Assembly: GCA_016213595.1 (NCBI GenBank)
Contig: JACRAA010000358.1
Location: 1-17,648, forward strand
Direction of reading: 5' to 3'
Origin: Actinomycetota bacterium
GTDB taxonomy: Bacteria > Actinomycetota > Actinomycetes > Propionibacteriales > Propionibacteriaceae
Length of the DNA stretch: 17,648 bases
Under the pieces are notes generated by a model. It was not told the origin of the DNA and did not search any database. It saw only the letters and a program-made list of their open reading frames with translations. Shown one piece after another: positions 6,335-13,994 of this stretch. Both the position numbers and the translations under genes were made by a program. How positions within the stretch are numbered: position 1 is the first letter of the stretch; each line of letters starts with the position of its first letter.

Positions 6335-7804
6335 CTACACCCCAGCCTTCGCCCGCTCCTTCGCCGAGGTCTTCGCGGCCTTGCGCTCCTTGCGCCAGAC
6401 GAGCGTGTGGACCTTGAGGACGTCGGGGAGCCGGTTCACGTACGGGATGAACGGGAACGCCAGCATCGTGACCAGCAGCGAGCCGAAGATGATCGCGCCG
6501 TCGCGGTCGCCGTTGTCGTCGTTGGCGAGGACCGTGTGGTTGAGGAGTCCGATGGGTGCCAGCCACCAGGCGCCCGGAGCGTGCCCGGTCTCCTCGCGGA
6601 TCATCCCGTACTGCTCGGTCGTGATGCCGAGCTGCGAGGCCTGCTCCTCCAACGCACCCGTGTCGGCGAGGAAGCGGTCGGCGTAGATACCTGTGCTCGC
6701 AGCCTTGGTGCCGAGGTTGGTCGCCAACAGGGCCGGCTCGTACAGGCCTGCGGCAGCCATGTTCGTCAGCGCGGTCACGATGTCCGTCGCGGGGCCCTTC
6801 GGGACGGCGTTCGGGTCGGGGTTCGTGGAGCCGTAGTAGTCGCTGAGGTCCTTGAGTGCGGCGGTCTGGTCGTCCGCGGACAGCGCGTTGAACGCCGCGA
6901 TGGCGTCGGTACCGCCCGGCTGGGCTGCGAGGAGCTGGCTGTACGGACCGTCGATGAACACGGCTCGCGTGTCGAACGAGTAGGGGTCGATGTTGTCCAT
7001 GTAGCCGGCTGTGTCAGACGAGCCGTTGAACTCGTTCACCAGCGTCGCCGCCATGAGGTTCGGGTCCTGCTTGGCGACGGTCTGGATCGTGACGGGCGAC
7101 AGGTACGGGGACGGCAGGACGACGGACAGGAGCAGCAGGACGACAAGGAGGACGCCGCCGCGCACGAAGAGGAGCCTGTGGTTGGCCCTGACGGTGGGCG
7201 CGACGACGTCCTTGCGGTACGGCTCGGCGATCCCGAGGACCCGTACCAGCAGGTAGTGGAGCCCCAGCAGGGCGAGGAGTGCGAGCGGGATGAGTGCGAT
7301 GTGGATCCCGTACACCTGTGCATAGTTCAAGGGGTTGATCCAGCTGCCGAGGCCGGACCCGTTGTAGAAGTCCGCTCCCTGCAGGGTGCGCCACTGCGAC
7401 GAGAAGTCGCCACGCAGGATGTAGCCGAACTCGGTCTCGGCGAGGACGACGAACAGCATGACGACACCGATGACCCAGGTGAGCCTGCGGGGCTTCTTGA
7501 AGCCCGACGTGAAGAAGACGATCAGCAGGTGGAGGATCACGAAGAGCACGAACGCCTGGGTCGCCCAGAGATGGACGCTGCGCGTGTAGCCGCCCGACCG
7601 GGTCGTGAGCCACCAGTTCGGGCCGAAGAGGGTCATGACGACGCCGCTGACCAGCAGGACAAGGAAGCAGATCATCGAGAGGAATCCCAGCGAGTACAGG
7701 AACTTGTTGCCGTAGCTGGGGACCTTCTCGATCATGAGGCCGTTGAGGCCGTGGATGAGGGGGTGCTTGGGTGCGGTGGAGTCTGTGGTTGCGCTGAAGT
7801 CCAT
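6335..7804 (-). CDS. Stand-alone membrane di-heme cytochrome b
   Basis: A 489-residue membrane protein with the N-terminal domain of cytochrome b/b6 (electron transfer from quinol through two b hemes). The four axial histidines are visible: His78 and His92 in SVHLWATQ and ILHLL, and His168 and His183 in YGIHIAL and LGLHYLL. Hydrophobic helices lie near residues 36-60, 80-100, 108-128, 163-190 and 213-231. A polar, presumably extracytoplasmic region of about 200 residues follows, then one helix (about 437-456) and a lysine-rich cytoplasmic tail. There is no obvious PEWY Qo-site motif. The ATG has GAAGG eight bases ahead. No Rieske or cytochrome c gene is adjacent, so it is not part of a normal bc1 operon. 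The electron donor and acceptor are unknown. Confidence 0.85.
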   Translation of the reverse strand: MDFSATTDSTAPKHPLIHGLNGLMIEKVPSYGNKFLYSLGFLSMICFLVLLVSGVVMTLFGPNWWLTTRSGGYTRSVHLWATQAFVLFVILHLLIVFFTSGFKKPRRLTWVIGVVMLFVVLAETEFGYILRGDFSSQWRTLQGADFYNGSGLGSWINPLNYAQVYGIHIALIPLALLALLGLHYLLVRVLGIAEPYRKDVVAPTVRANHRLLFVRGGVLLVVLLLLSVVLPSPYLSPVTIQTVAKQDPNLMAATLVNEFNGSSDTAGYMDNIDPYSFDTRAVFIDGPYSQLLAAQPGGTDAIAAFNALSADDQTAALKDLSDYYGSTNPDPNAVPKGPATDIVTALTNMAAAGLYEPALLATNLGTKAASTGIYADRFLADTGALEEQASQLGITTEQYGMIREETGHAPGAWWLAPIGLLNHTVLANDDNGDRDGAIIFGSLLVTMLAFPFIPYVNRLPDVLKVHTLVWRKERKAAKTSAKERAKAGV

Positions 7805-7878
7805 GGCCGAAGCCTTCGTTCTATTGAAGTTTGGACTAACTCCGAGCACATCAACTGTCGCACCGGCCCGCGACATGG

Positions 7879-8568
7879 TCAGGAGAAACCGTGGTTCTTG
7901 GCGCGTTCTTGACGGCGCCTGACGCCTCGGTCGTCGCGGAACCGCTCGAAGTCCTCCAGCGAGTCGCCAGCATGGGCGAGGGTGAACTCGTACACGTCCA
8001 CGCTGCTGTAGTCCGGACGTCGCCAGAGCGCGTCCTTCAGGCGCAGGACGAGGTCCCGGTCCACCCCTGCCAGTGATGCCGCCAGCTCCCGGTGCCGCCG
8101 CTGCTGGGCCGGATGGCGTACGGCGTCCCACCCCCAGAGATCCATCTTCCAGCCCGGAGCCGTCACGACGCCGAGGTACAGGCCGGGCATGTCAGGGAAC
8201 GCGGGGTCGGGCTCAAGGTGCTCGTCCCGGAAGGCGATTCGGCTCACCGGCTGCCCGCACCCCGATAATGCCGATTCGAGGGCGGGGACAACGGCCAGCA
8301 CCCGGGGGGCGTCCGAGGCCTCGAGGCGTACGAAGAGGTCGATGTCGCGCCACACCATGAGGTCGAGTGAGGCGCTGCCGGCGAGCGTCACCTCGCCGAA
8401 CGCGCCGCGCAGGACGTCTCCGACAGGCCCCTCGAGAAGGCCCAACGCCTCCGCGCGCAGGGCCCGGGAGCGTTCGCGGAGCATGACGACGTCGTCCGGC
8501 ACCGGGCCATCGTGACACGCTTGGGCCAGGAGGCCTTCGTAGGGGGCCGGTTCAGAAGGAGACCGCAT
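7879..8568 (-). CDS. Minimal nucleotidyltransferase-fold protein
   Basis: A 229-residue protein with the DNA polymerase beta-type nucleotidyltransferase signature: Gly64-Ser65 (LAGSASLDL), Asp75-x-Asp77 (WRDIDLFV) and a likely third carboxylate Asp143 (KMDLWGWD). Proteins of this fold transfer a nucleotide to a small molecule, protein or RNA, or act as toxins; nothing here selects among these, and no partner antitoxin gene is visible. The rest is soluble, with an Arg-rich C-terminus. The ATG at 8568 is the best start, but it shares two bases with the divergent arsC start and has only a weak ribosome site. ATG 8484 would cut just ahead of a conserved-looking helix (RERSRALRAEAL). It lies 74 bases upstream of cytochrome b on the same strand. 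Confidence 0.72.
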   Translation of the reverse strand: MRSPSEPAPYEGLLAQACHDGPVPDDVVMLRERSRALRAEALGLLEGPVGDVLRGAFGEVTLAGSASLDLMVWRDIDLFVRLEASDAPRVLAVVPALESALSGCGQPVSRIAFRDEHLEPDPAFPDMPGLYLGVVTAPGWKMDLWGWDAVRHPAQQRRHRELAASLAGVDRDLVLRLKDALWRRPDYSSVDVYEFTLAHAGDSLEDFERFRDDRGVRRRQERAKNHGFS

Positions 8569-9025
8569 GACTGAGGCGCTCACGACCCCGGCGGGACGTG
8601 GGTCGGACCGGCCGAGCGTGCTGTTCGTCTGCGTCCACAATGCCGGACGCTCCCAGATGGCGGCCGGCTACCTCCGGGCCCTCGCGGGTGACCGGATCGA
8701 GGTTCGCTCTGCGGGCTCGGCCCCCGGCTCGAGCCTCAACCCGGTGGCGGTCGAGGCGATGGCGGAGGAGGGGATCGACATCACCGACCAGCGGCCGCGC
8801 GTGCTCACCACAGATGCCGTGCAGGCGTCCGATGTCGTGATCACGATGGGGTGCGGCGACGCCTGCCCGTACTTCCCCGGGAAGGAGTACCTGACCTGGG
8901 ACCTCGATGACCCCGCCGGGCAGCAGCTCGACGCTGTTCGGCCCATCCGCGACGACATCCGCAGCCGCGTCGAAGGACTGGTCGGGCGCCTGCTGCCCGG
9001 CGACAAAGACCTGAAGTGCCCTTGA
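8567..9025 (+). CDS. arsC: Arsenate reductase, LMW protein-tyrosine-phosphatase type
   Basis: A 152-residue cytoplasmic enzyme that reduces arsenate to arsenite. The phosphatase-like P-loop C-x5-R is Cys22-VHNAG-Arg28, followed by SQMAAG. Redox cysteines follow at 96 and 100 (MGCGDACPYFPG), and the WDLDDPAG segment (residues 111-118) carries the catalytic-acid Asp. The MGC..CPYFPGK..WDLDDP layout is that of ArsC rather than of a true tyrosine phosphatase. Whether it uses thioredoxin or mycothiol cannot be read here. A strong Shine-Dalgarno (AGAAGGAG) sits five bases before the ATG. It stands alone: no ArsR regulator or arsenite pump is in the window, and its promoter must lie inside the divergent nucleotidyltransferase gene. 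Confidence 0.9.
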   Translation: MTEALTTPAGRGSDRPSVLFVCVHNAGRSQMAAGYLRALAGDRIEVRSAGSAPGSSLNPVAVEAMAEEGIDITDQRPRVLTTDAVQASDVVITMGCGDACPYFPGKEYLTWDLDDPAGQQLDAVRPIRDDIRSRVEGLVGRLLPGDKDLKCP

Positions 9026-9058
9026 CGTGGTGACAAGGTAGCGGCGAGAGTCTCCCCA

Positions 9059-9090
9059 AGCCCGAGGGCACTACGTACTGTGCTCGGGCT
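9059..9090 (+). terminator. Hairpin after arsC
   Basis: AGCCCGAG pairs with CTCGGGCT, and after a two-base bulge CAC pairs with GTG around an eight-base loop. It starts 34 bases past the arsC stop. There is no U-tract, as is usual for actinomycete terminators. It separates arsC from the secreted sialidase-like gene. Confidence 0.55.
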
Positions 9091-9167
9091 GTTCGAGATC
9101 GGTGCTGCTTGTTAGCGCGCCGCCACCCGGCGGTGGGCAGCGGGAGCGCCTTGCTGATGGGAGCCCC

Positions 9168-10838
9168 ATGAGACGAACCTCCACCGCCGCTGCGATGGGC
9201 GCGGCACTGGCACTGGCCATCTGGCCGGTCACTGCACAGGCCGCAACCATCGACGTCCAGGCCAACAACCCCCAGGTCGCCGGAGTCGCCGACTCGAACG
9301 CGTCCGCCCTCTTCCCGACGAACAAGCAGAACGAGCCCACGGTCGCCGTCGACCCCACGAACCCGAGCCTCCTGATCGCCGGGTCCAACGACGAGCAGCT
9401 CCAACCGCCCTGCGGACCGGGCCCGGTACGCGGCCCCAACGCCTTGCCCACGGACTGCTCGTTCTTCCCCGGCGTCGGCACGTCCGGCATCTACCTGTCC
9501 AACGACGGCGGGAAGAGCTGGACCAACCACGGGCTTCTCGACCAGCAGGCCTCCTGGGCCGGTACGGGCGTCATCTCCGACGGAGACCCCGTCATCACGT
9601 TCGGGCCCAAGCCCGACGGGAAGGGCGGCTTCTCCTACGCCCACGGCTCCCGCGCCTACTACGCGAGCCTCGCGACGATCAGCAGCCTGAAGGGCTTCGA
9701 GCAGATCATCGTCTCGTACTCCGACGACGACGGGACCACGTGGTCGGCGCCCGTGCTCGCGACCAACCGTACGAACGCGGCACAGTTCAACGACAAGAAC
9801 TGGGTGACGGTCGACCGCAGCCCGTCGAGCCCGTACTTCGGCCGCGTGTACGTGTCGTGGACGGCCTTCCGCTCCGCGACGGCGACGGGCTACGGCAACG
9901 AGCCCACGATGGTGGCGACGTCGGCCAACGGCGGTGCCTCGTTCGGCGCCCCCAACCAGCTCTCCCCGGCGGGGAACAACGGCACCGGCAACGGACGCCA
10001 GGGAACCTCGGGCACCGTCGGACCTGACGGCACGGCGTACGTGGCGTTCGAGCAGGGTCAGTCCCAGGTCGTCGTCGTCTCCCGTGACGGCGGCGTGTCG
10101 TGGACCCGTCCGATGACCATCGGCCCGGTCACGGACATCCAGGACCCGATCCCCGGCGCGAACTTCCGGACGGACAGCTTCCCGGTCATCGCGGCCGACC
10201 CGCGGGCGGGCAGCGCGACGACGTACGCGGCGTGGACGAACCGGACCTCCACCGGCGGCATCACGGTCGTGGCGAAGTCGACGGACCGCGGCCAGACGTG
10301 GAGCCAGCCGGCAGCGGTCAGCTCGTCGGCACAGGGCTACGCCTTCTTCCCGGGGCTCGACGTCGCATCGACCGGCCGCGTCGACCTCGGGTGGCAGGGC
10401 CTCAAGGCAGTCAACCCGCTGACGTTCGGCACGGGGAACGCGAAGATCGACGCGTACTACTCGTCACTGCCGGCTGGGGCGTCGTCGTGGACGGCACCGG
10501 CCAAGGTGTCGAGCCAGTCGAGTGACCCGGCAGCCAGCGCTCAGAACAACCTGCAGCGTCAGTTCTGGGGCGACTACAACACGATGGTCTCCAGCGCCGA
10601 CAGCGCCTGGTTCATCTACACCGACTCCCGCACTGGCGAGGGATGCCTGGCGGTTGACCGCTACCAGACGTACCTCGCGGAGAACGGACTCGCCGCGCCC
10701 GACCAGGTCGACGGCGGGAAGGACTCCGGGAAGGCCCCGGCTCCTGCAGCCACTGCAGTGCCCAAGCCGGCACCCAGGACGGACTGCCCGAAGCAGTTCG
10801 GGAACACCGACGTGTACGTGTCGGTGATCGGCGCCTGA
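9168..10838 (+). CDS. Secreted Asp-box (sialidase-like) protein
   Basis: A 556-residue exported beta-propeller protein. Residues 1-25 form a Sec signal peptide (MRRTSTAAAM, hydrophobic core, AQA cleavage site). Asp-boxes occur at residues 111-118 (SNDGGKSW), 185-192 (SDDDGTTW), 305-312 (SRDGGVSW) and 371-378 (STDRGQTW), with a degenerate one near 252. Cysteines at 82 and 97 and two near the C-terminus may form disulfides. The tail is Pro/Ala/Lys-rich. No LPxTG or lipobox is present, so it is probably released. Database names would likely be sialidase family protein, but Asp-boxes mark a fold and do not prove activity. The ATG at 9168 has GGGAG five bases ahead; an in-frame ATG at 9102 would bury the signal peptide behind 22 residues. 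Confidence 0.87.
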   Translation: MRRTSTAAAMGAALALAIWPVTAQAATIDVQANNPQVAGVADSNASALFPTNKQNEPTVAVDPTNPSLLIAGSNDEQLQPPCGPGPVRGPNALPTDCSFFPGVGTSGIYLSNDGGKSWTNHGLLDQQASWAGTGVISDGDPVITFGPKPDGKGGFSYAHGSRAYYASLATISSLKGFEQIIVSYSDDDGTTWSAPVLATNRTNAAQFNDKNWVTVDRSPSSPYFGRVYVSWTAFRSATATGYGNEPTMVATSANGGASFGAPNQLSPAGNNGTGNGRQGTSGTVGPDGTAYVAFEQGQSQVVVVSRDGGVSWTRPMTIGPVTDIQDPIPGANFRTDSFPVIAADPRAGSATTYAAWTNRTSTGGITVVAKSTDRGQTWSQPAAVSSSAQGYAFFPGLDVASTGRVDLGWQGLKAVNPLTFGTGNAKIDAYYSSLPAGASSWTAPAKVSSQSSDPAASAQNNLQRQFWGDYNTMVSSADSAWFIYTDSRTGEGCLAVDRYQTYLAENGLAAPDQVDGGKDSGKAPAPAATAVPKPAPRTDCPKQFGNTDVYVSVIGA

Positions 10839-10850
10839 CGTCGTTGTCTC

Positions 10851-10881
10851 TGAGGCGGGCGTGCGCTGCACGCCCGCCTCA
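10851..10881. terminator. Strong hairpin terminator
   Basis: A perfect 14-bp stem (TGAGGCGGGCGTGC with its complement) and a three-base loop start 13 bases after the stop of the secreted protein. There is no U-tract. It lies between convergent genes and, being symmetric, may terminate from both sides. Confidence 0.8.
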
Positions 10882-10947
10882 GTCATGCCCCCGGAAGCTG
10901 GGCCCCTCAGTCGTTGATGGCCTCGACGCCGGTGCGGCTCCCGCTCG

Positions 10948-11895
10948 TCAAAGCGGCTTTGGTGCCGTGGAAGAAGGGGCGCGGTGGGGGGTCGCGAAGA
11001 CCAGCTTCTCGGCGGCGTCCCACAGCTGCGCGGCGAGGTCGAGAGACCGCGCGGAGCGTGGGATGCGCGCCTCGTGCGTGGGGCCGACGAGCGCCCACCG
11101 GCTCGGGCCGTAGTACGCGCCCTGCTGGGCATCCGGTGACGTTGCGGCGTACAGCAACGGCTCAGCTCCCACCTCGACGCCCTGGGAGGGCAGCAGCGTC
11201 CGGCGCGCAGGCGCCAGCCGGTTCGACTCGCCCCGGCCGAGGTTGCGTCCCGCGGTCTGCAGCTGCGTACGGGTGTAGCCGGGGTGCGCGATCGTGCTGA
11301 GCAGGTCCCAGCCCTTCTCCCTGGCCATCTCCGCCAGGTGGCGACCCATCAGCAGGTCGGCGAGCTTGGACTGGGCGTACGCGCGAGCCGGTGAGTAGCG
11401 GCGCCTCACCCAGCTGAGGTCGTCGAGTGCGACCCGCCCCAGGTTGGCGGCACCGCTCGCCATCGTCACGACCCGGGCGCCCGTGGTGCGCACGAGCACC
11501 GGCAGCAGGAGCACCGTGAGCGCGTACGGCCCGATGAAGTTGGTGCCGATCTGCAGCTCGAAGCCGTCGATGGTCTCGAGACGGCGCGGCGGGAGCATCA
11601 CGCCGGCGTTGTTGACAAGGGCCTGTACGGGACGGGCGTCGGCCACGATCGAGGCCGCGAACTCGCGGACGGACGAGATGTCCGCCAGGTCCAGGCGCCG
11701 TACCTCCAGCAGTGCCTCCGGTGCGTCACGCAGGATCGCCGCCTTCGCCTCGTCGCCCTTCTCGAGGGACCGCACGGCGAGGACGACCTCGCCTCCCGCC
11801 ATGGCCAGGCGCCTGGCGGTCTCACGACCGATCCCGCTGTTGGCGCCCGTGACGATGAAGCGCCGGCCGTCCTGCCGCGGGACCGTGTAGTACAT
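10948..11895 (-). CDS. Short-chain dehydrogenase/reductase (SDR)
   Basis: A 315-residue NAD(P)-dependent oxidoreductase of the classical SDR superfamily, resembling the retinol-dehydrogenase/WW-domain-oxidoreductase branch. The cofactor motif TGANSGIG is at residues 16-23 and NNAG at 95-98. The catalytic set is Ser147, Tyr173 and Lys177 (YAQSK). The Arg at 42 after the second strand (LAVRS) favours NADP(H). The ATG at 11895 was chosen because it places the Rossmann motif at the usual distance; the frame is open upstream but that sequence is not family-like. It diverges from the NAD(P)H-binding gene across 118 bases. Substrate is not predictable; a link to the nearby carotenoid genes is possible but unsupported. 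Confidence 0.9.
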   Translation of the reverse strand: MYYTVPRQDGRRFIVTGANSGIGRETARRLAMAGGEVVLAVRSLEKGDEAKAAILRDAPEALLEVRRLDLADISSVREFAASIVADARPVQALVNNAGVMLPPRRLETIDGFELQIGTNFIGPYALTVLLLPVLVRTTGARVVTMASGAANLGRVALDDLSWVRRRYSPARAYAQSKLADLLMGRHLAEMAREKGWDLLSTIAHPGYTRTQLQTAGRNLGRGESNRLAPARRTLLPSQGVEVGAEPLLYAATSPDAQQGAYYGPSRWALVGPTHEARIPRSARSLDLAAQLWDAAEKLVFATPHRAPSSTAPKPL

Positions 11896-11915
11896 GGCCG
11901 GGAGCCTACGGCCCG

Positions 11916-11933
11916 GGCGGCGGGAATGCCGCC
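11916..11933. other. Inverted repeat in divergent promoter region
   Basis: GGCGGC and GCCGCC flank a six-base spacer in the 118-base gap between the two divergent oxidoreductase genes. It may be an operator or a 5' UTR hairpin; its high GC content makes chance plausible. I see no convincing promoter hexamers in this gap. Confidence 0.2.
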
Positions 11934-12013
11934 GATGGTGCGGTGGGAATGGCCCGGTCATGGCGAGGCGACCCGCGGTAGGTTCTCTCTGCCGGCACCC
12001 GCGAGGAGGCGTC

Positions 12014-12733
12014 ATGCTGGTCACCGTTCTCGGAGCGAGCGGCCGAACCGGGCACCTGCTCACCCGGCAGCTCGTCTACGCGGGGCACGAGGTCAGGGCC
12101 CTCACGCGGCACCACGACGCCCAGGGCCTGACCGGCGTGGGTACAACCGTCATCAGGGGCGACGCCTCGAACGAGGACGACCTGCGCCGAGCGCTCAAGG
12201 GCGCTCAAGCCGTCGTGTCCGTGCTCGGGACGCCGTACAGCAAGGAGCAGGTCCGCACCTACTCCGACAGTGCCGGCGCGATCACACGGGTCCTGACCAG
12301 CGAGGGACCCCGTCGCCTCGTCGTCACCAGCTCGGCAGTCCTCTCCTCCTGGCGGGACCCGACGATGACCTGGGCGGACCGGCTCGTCCTCAGCCGGGCC
12401 GTCGAACGCCTGGGCGCGACGCTGTACGACGACATGCGACGCATGGAGGAGCTCGTCGCCGCCTCGGACCTCGACTGGACGGTCATGCGTCCCCTCGGGC
12501 TCACCGACATGGACGCCTCAACGAAGTGGGCCGTGGCCGAGGACCACATCGCCGGACGCTCCACCGCCCGGCGGGACCTGGCAGCGGCGATCGTCGACCA
12601 GCTGGCTCGTGCGGACTTCCTCCGCAAGTGCGTGGCCGTGGCCACCACCAACGAGTCCGTGAGCATCCCCGTCACGATCTGGCGGGAGGCGATCAGGCCG
12701 AGCCTGCGCCGTCGGCAGACGCCCCCAGCCTGA
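12014..12733 (+). CDS. NAD(P)H-binding Rossmann protein (atypical SDR)
   Basis: A 239-residue soluble protein of the NAD(P)H-binding (NmrA-like, atypical SDR) group. The N-terminal motif GASGRTG (residues 7-13) is the glycine-rich cofactor loop. Arg28 and Arg32 after strand two suggest NADPH. RGDASNEDDLRRALKGAQAVVSVLG and LVVTSSAV are typical of strands 3-5, and the DWTVMRPLGLTD segment is the usual lid region. There is no classical YxxxK site, so it may be a flavin-reductase-like enzyme or an NADPH sensor rather than a dehydrogenase. The ATG has GAGGAGG four bases ahead. Its 3' end overlaps the convergent P450 gene by 41 bases. Confidence 0.87.
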   Translation: MLVTVLGASGRTGHLLTRQLVYAGHEVRALTRHHDAQGLTGVGTTVIRGDASNEDDLRRALKGAQAVVSVLGTPYSKEQVRTYSDSAGAITRVLTSEGPRRLVVTSSAVLSSWRDPTMTWADRLVLSRAVERLGATLYDDMRRMEELVAASDLDWTVMRPLGLTDMDASTKWAVAEDHIAGRSTARRDLAAAIVDQLARADFLRKCVAVATTNESVSIPVTIWREAIRPSLRRRQTPPA

Positions 12734-13928
12734 GCTCCAGGCCTCGTACGCGGTAGCCCTCGATGAGGTCGTCCCAGTCCAGGGTCGGCTCGCGGAGGAG
12801 CACCGGCCGGCGGGCGAGCAGACGCGTGAGCAGCACGTCCGACTCGAGGATCGCGAGCGGCTGGCCCGGGCACTTGTGAGCGCCATCGCCGAACGTCAGC
12901 CCGTACGGCGCCACGCCTGCCGGCAGCGGCCGGTGCGGGCAGAGGTCGAGCGGGTCGGTACCGACCGCCTCGGGGTCGGCGTTCGCCGCACGGACGCAGA
13001 CGTCGAGGAGGTCGCCCGGCTGTACGGTCACCTGCTCGTCCCCGTCACCGACCTCGAACGCCTGCTGGACCCGGCGGTACAGGTGACCGACGACGGGCTC
13101 GAGGCGGATGACCTCGTGGAGGATCGCGTACCGCTCGGCCTGCTCGCCCGTCACATAGCGCTCGCGCAGCGCGTCGTCACGAAGCAGGTGCCACGCGGCC
13201 ATCGCGATGAACTCGCGGGTCGTCACCATCCCGGCCGTGCCGTACGTGACGCACTCGACGAGGATGTCCGCGTCGCTGTACCCCTCGGCGATGAGGTGGC
13301 TGATGACGTCGCCCGTCGGTGACCGCCGCCGTGCCCGTACGGCTGGGCGCACGTCGGCGAGCCACAGCCGTACGACCGGGACGATGCCGTTGACCGCCGC
13401 ACTCGCCCACTGCCGGGGGGTACGGCCGAGGTCCGGGCGGGTGATGTCGAAGGGCGGCTGGTTGAAGAAGCTGACGAGCCGGCGCGCCAACCGGGGGACG
13501 GGGGCCGCCGTGAGCCCGACGATGTCCGCCGTGACCTCCACCGTGTACAGCAGGGCCAGCTCGTCGAGCTCGAACGAGCCGTCCACCTCGTCGAGCAGGC
13601 GGTCCGCGCAGGACTCCATCCGCGGTATGTAGCGCTCCACCACCGCCGGCGCGAAGAAGCGCGCCACCTTGCTGCGCTGGTCGTCGTGGGCAGGGCCGTC
13701 CGAGATGAGGATGGGGTGCTTCGTGAAGACGCCGCGCGGGATGCGCTCGGCCGTGAAGCCCGCCTGCGTGGTCTCCGCTCGCGCACGCAGCACCTGGCGA
13801 GACGCGGCCAGCGACCGGATCCGCCAGACCCGCCCGTCCTGCTCGACCGGCGGGCTGCTCCGCTCGCCAGGCTTCCGTGCCCGGCGTCGGTCGTGCGCGT
13901 CCGCTCGCGGCTGGTGCTCGTCGGCCAT
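12693..13928 (-). CDS. Cytochrome P450
   Basis: A 411-residue soluble bacterial P450 monooxygenase. The heme-thiolate loop FGDGAHKCPG (residues 346-355) gives Cys353 as axial ligand. The K-helix ExxR is Glu272-Arg275 (HEVIRLEP), and HDDQR at 81-85 is the C-helix region. The I-helix reads AGMVTT (232-237): the acidic residue of the usual AGx(D/E)TT is Val235, which is unusual. The N-terminus is hydrophilic with no membrane anchor. The ATG start is clear, although its ribosome site is weak. The gene is divergent from the crtYc-crtYd-crtU arm across 92 bases, so hydroxylation or other oxidation of a carotenoid is a reasonable guess; redox partners are not in the window. Confidence 0.93.
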   Translation of the reverse strand: MADEHQPRADAHDRRRARKPGERSSPPVEQDGRVWRIRSLAASRQVLRARAETTQAGFTAERIPRGVFTKHPILISDGPAHDDQRSKVARFFAPAVVERYIPRMESCADRLLDEVDGSFELDELALLYTVEVTADIVGLTAAPVPRLARRLVSFFNQPPFDITRPDLGRTPRQWASAAVNGIVPVVRLWLADVRPAVRARRRSPTGDVISHLIAEGYSDADILVECVTYGTAGMVTTREFIAMAAWHLLRDDALRERYVTGEQAERYAILHEVIRLEPVVGHLYRRVQQAFEVGDGDEQVTVQPGDLLDVCVRAANADPEAVGTDPLDLCPHRPLPAGVAPYGLTFGDGAHKCPGQPLAILESDVLLTRLLARRPVLLREPTLDWDDLIEGYRVRGLELRLGASADGAGSA

Positions 13929-13965
13929 GAAGGGCCCGTCGTGTTCAGGCGGTGGGACAGACTCG

Positions 13966-13994
13966 TTGTCCTGACCCCCACGGTCCCCTAAAGT
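13966..13994 (+). promoter_or_regulatory. Candidate promoter of the crtYc-crtYd-crtU arm
   Basis: TTGTCC (13966-13971) and TAAAGT (13989-13994) are spaced by 17 bases, and the start would fall about 20 bases ahead of the leader ORF. The -10 lies in an AT-rich island (13989-14008) that stands out from the GC-rich surroundings. Confidence 0.45.

Noticed and set aside
6270..6566. N-terminal extension of the SRPBCC frame by 99 codons
   Set aside because: The extension overlaps the cytochrome b 3' end out of frame and reads as Arg/Pro/His-rich noise; the fold starts just after ATG 6269.
6407..7912. 501-codon open frame on the plus strand, antisense to cytochrome b
   Set aside because: Its composition is Arg/Glu/Asp/Val-rich, as expected for the mirror frame of a GC-rich gene. 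It has no recognisable domain, while the opposite strand encodes clear heme-binding helices.
7805..8131. N-terminal extension of the cytochrome b frame by 109 codons
   Set aside because: It overlaps the nucleotidyltransferase gene out of frame and lacks family character; ATG 7804 has a good ribosome site and begins a normal cytochrome b N-terminus.
9105..9135. CCGCC/GGCGG repeat in the leader of the secreted Asp-box gene
   Set aside because: A five-bp GC-only stem is expected by chance in this sequence and has no further support as an operator or riboswitch.
13950..13972. GGACA/TGTCC inverted repeat in the P450-crtYc gap
   Set aside because: The stem is only five bases and overlaps the proposed -35; too weak to call an operator.
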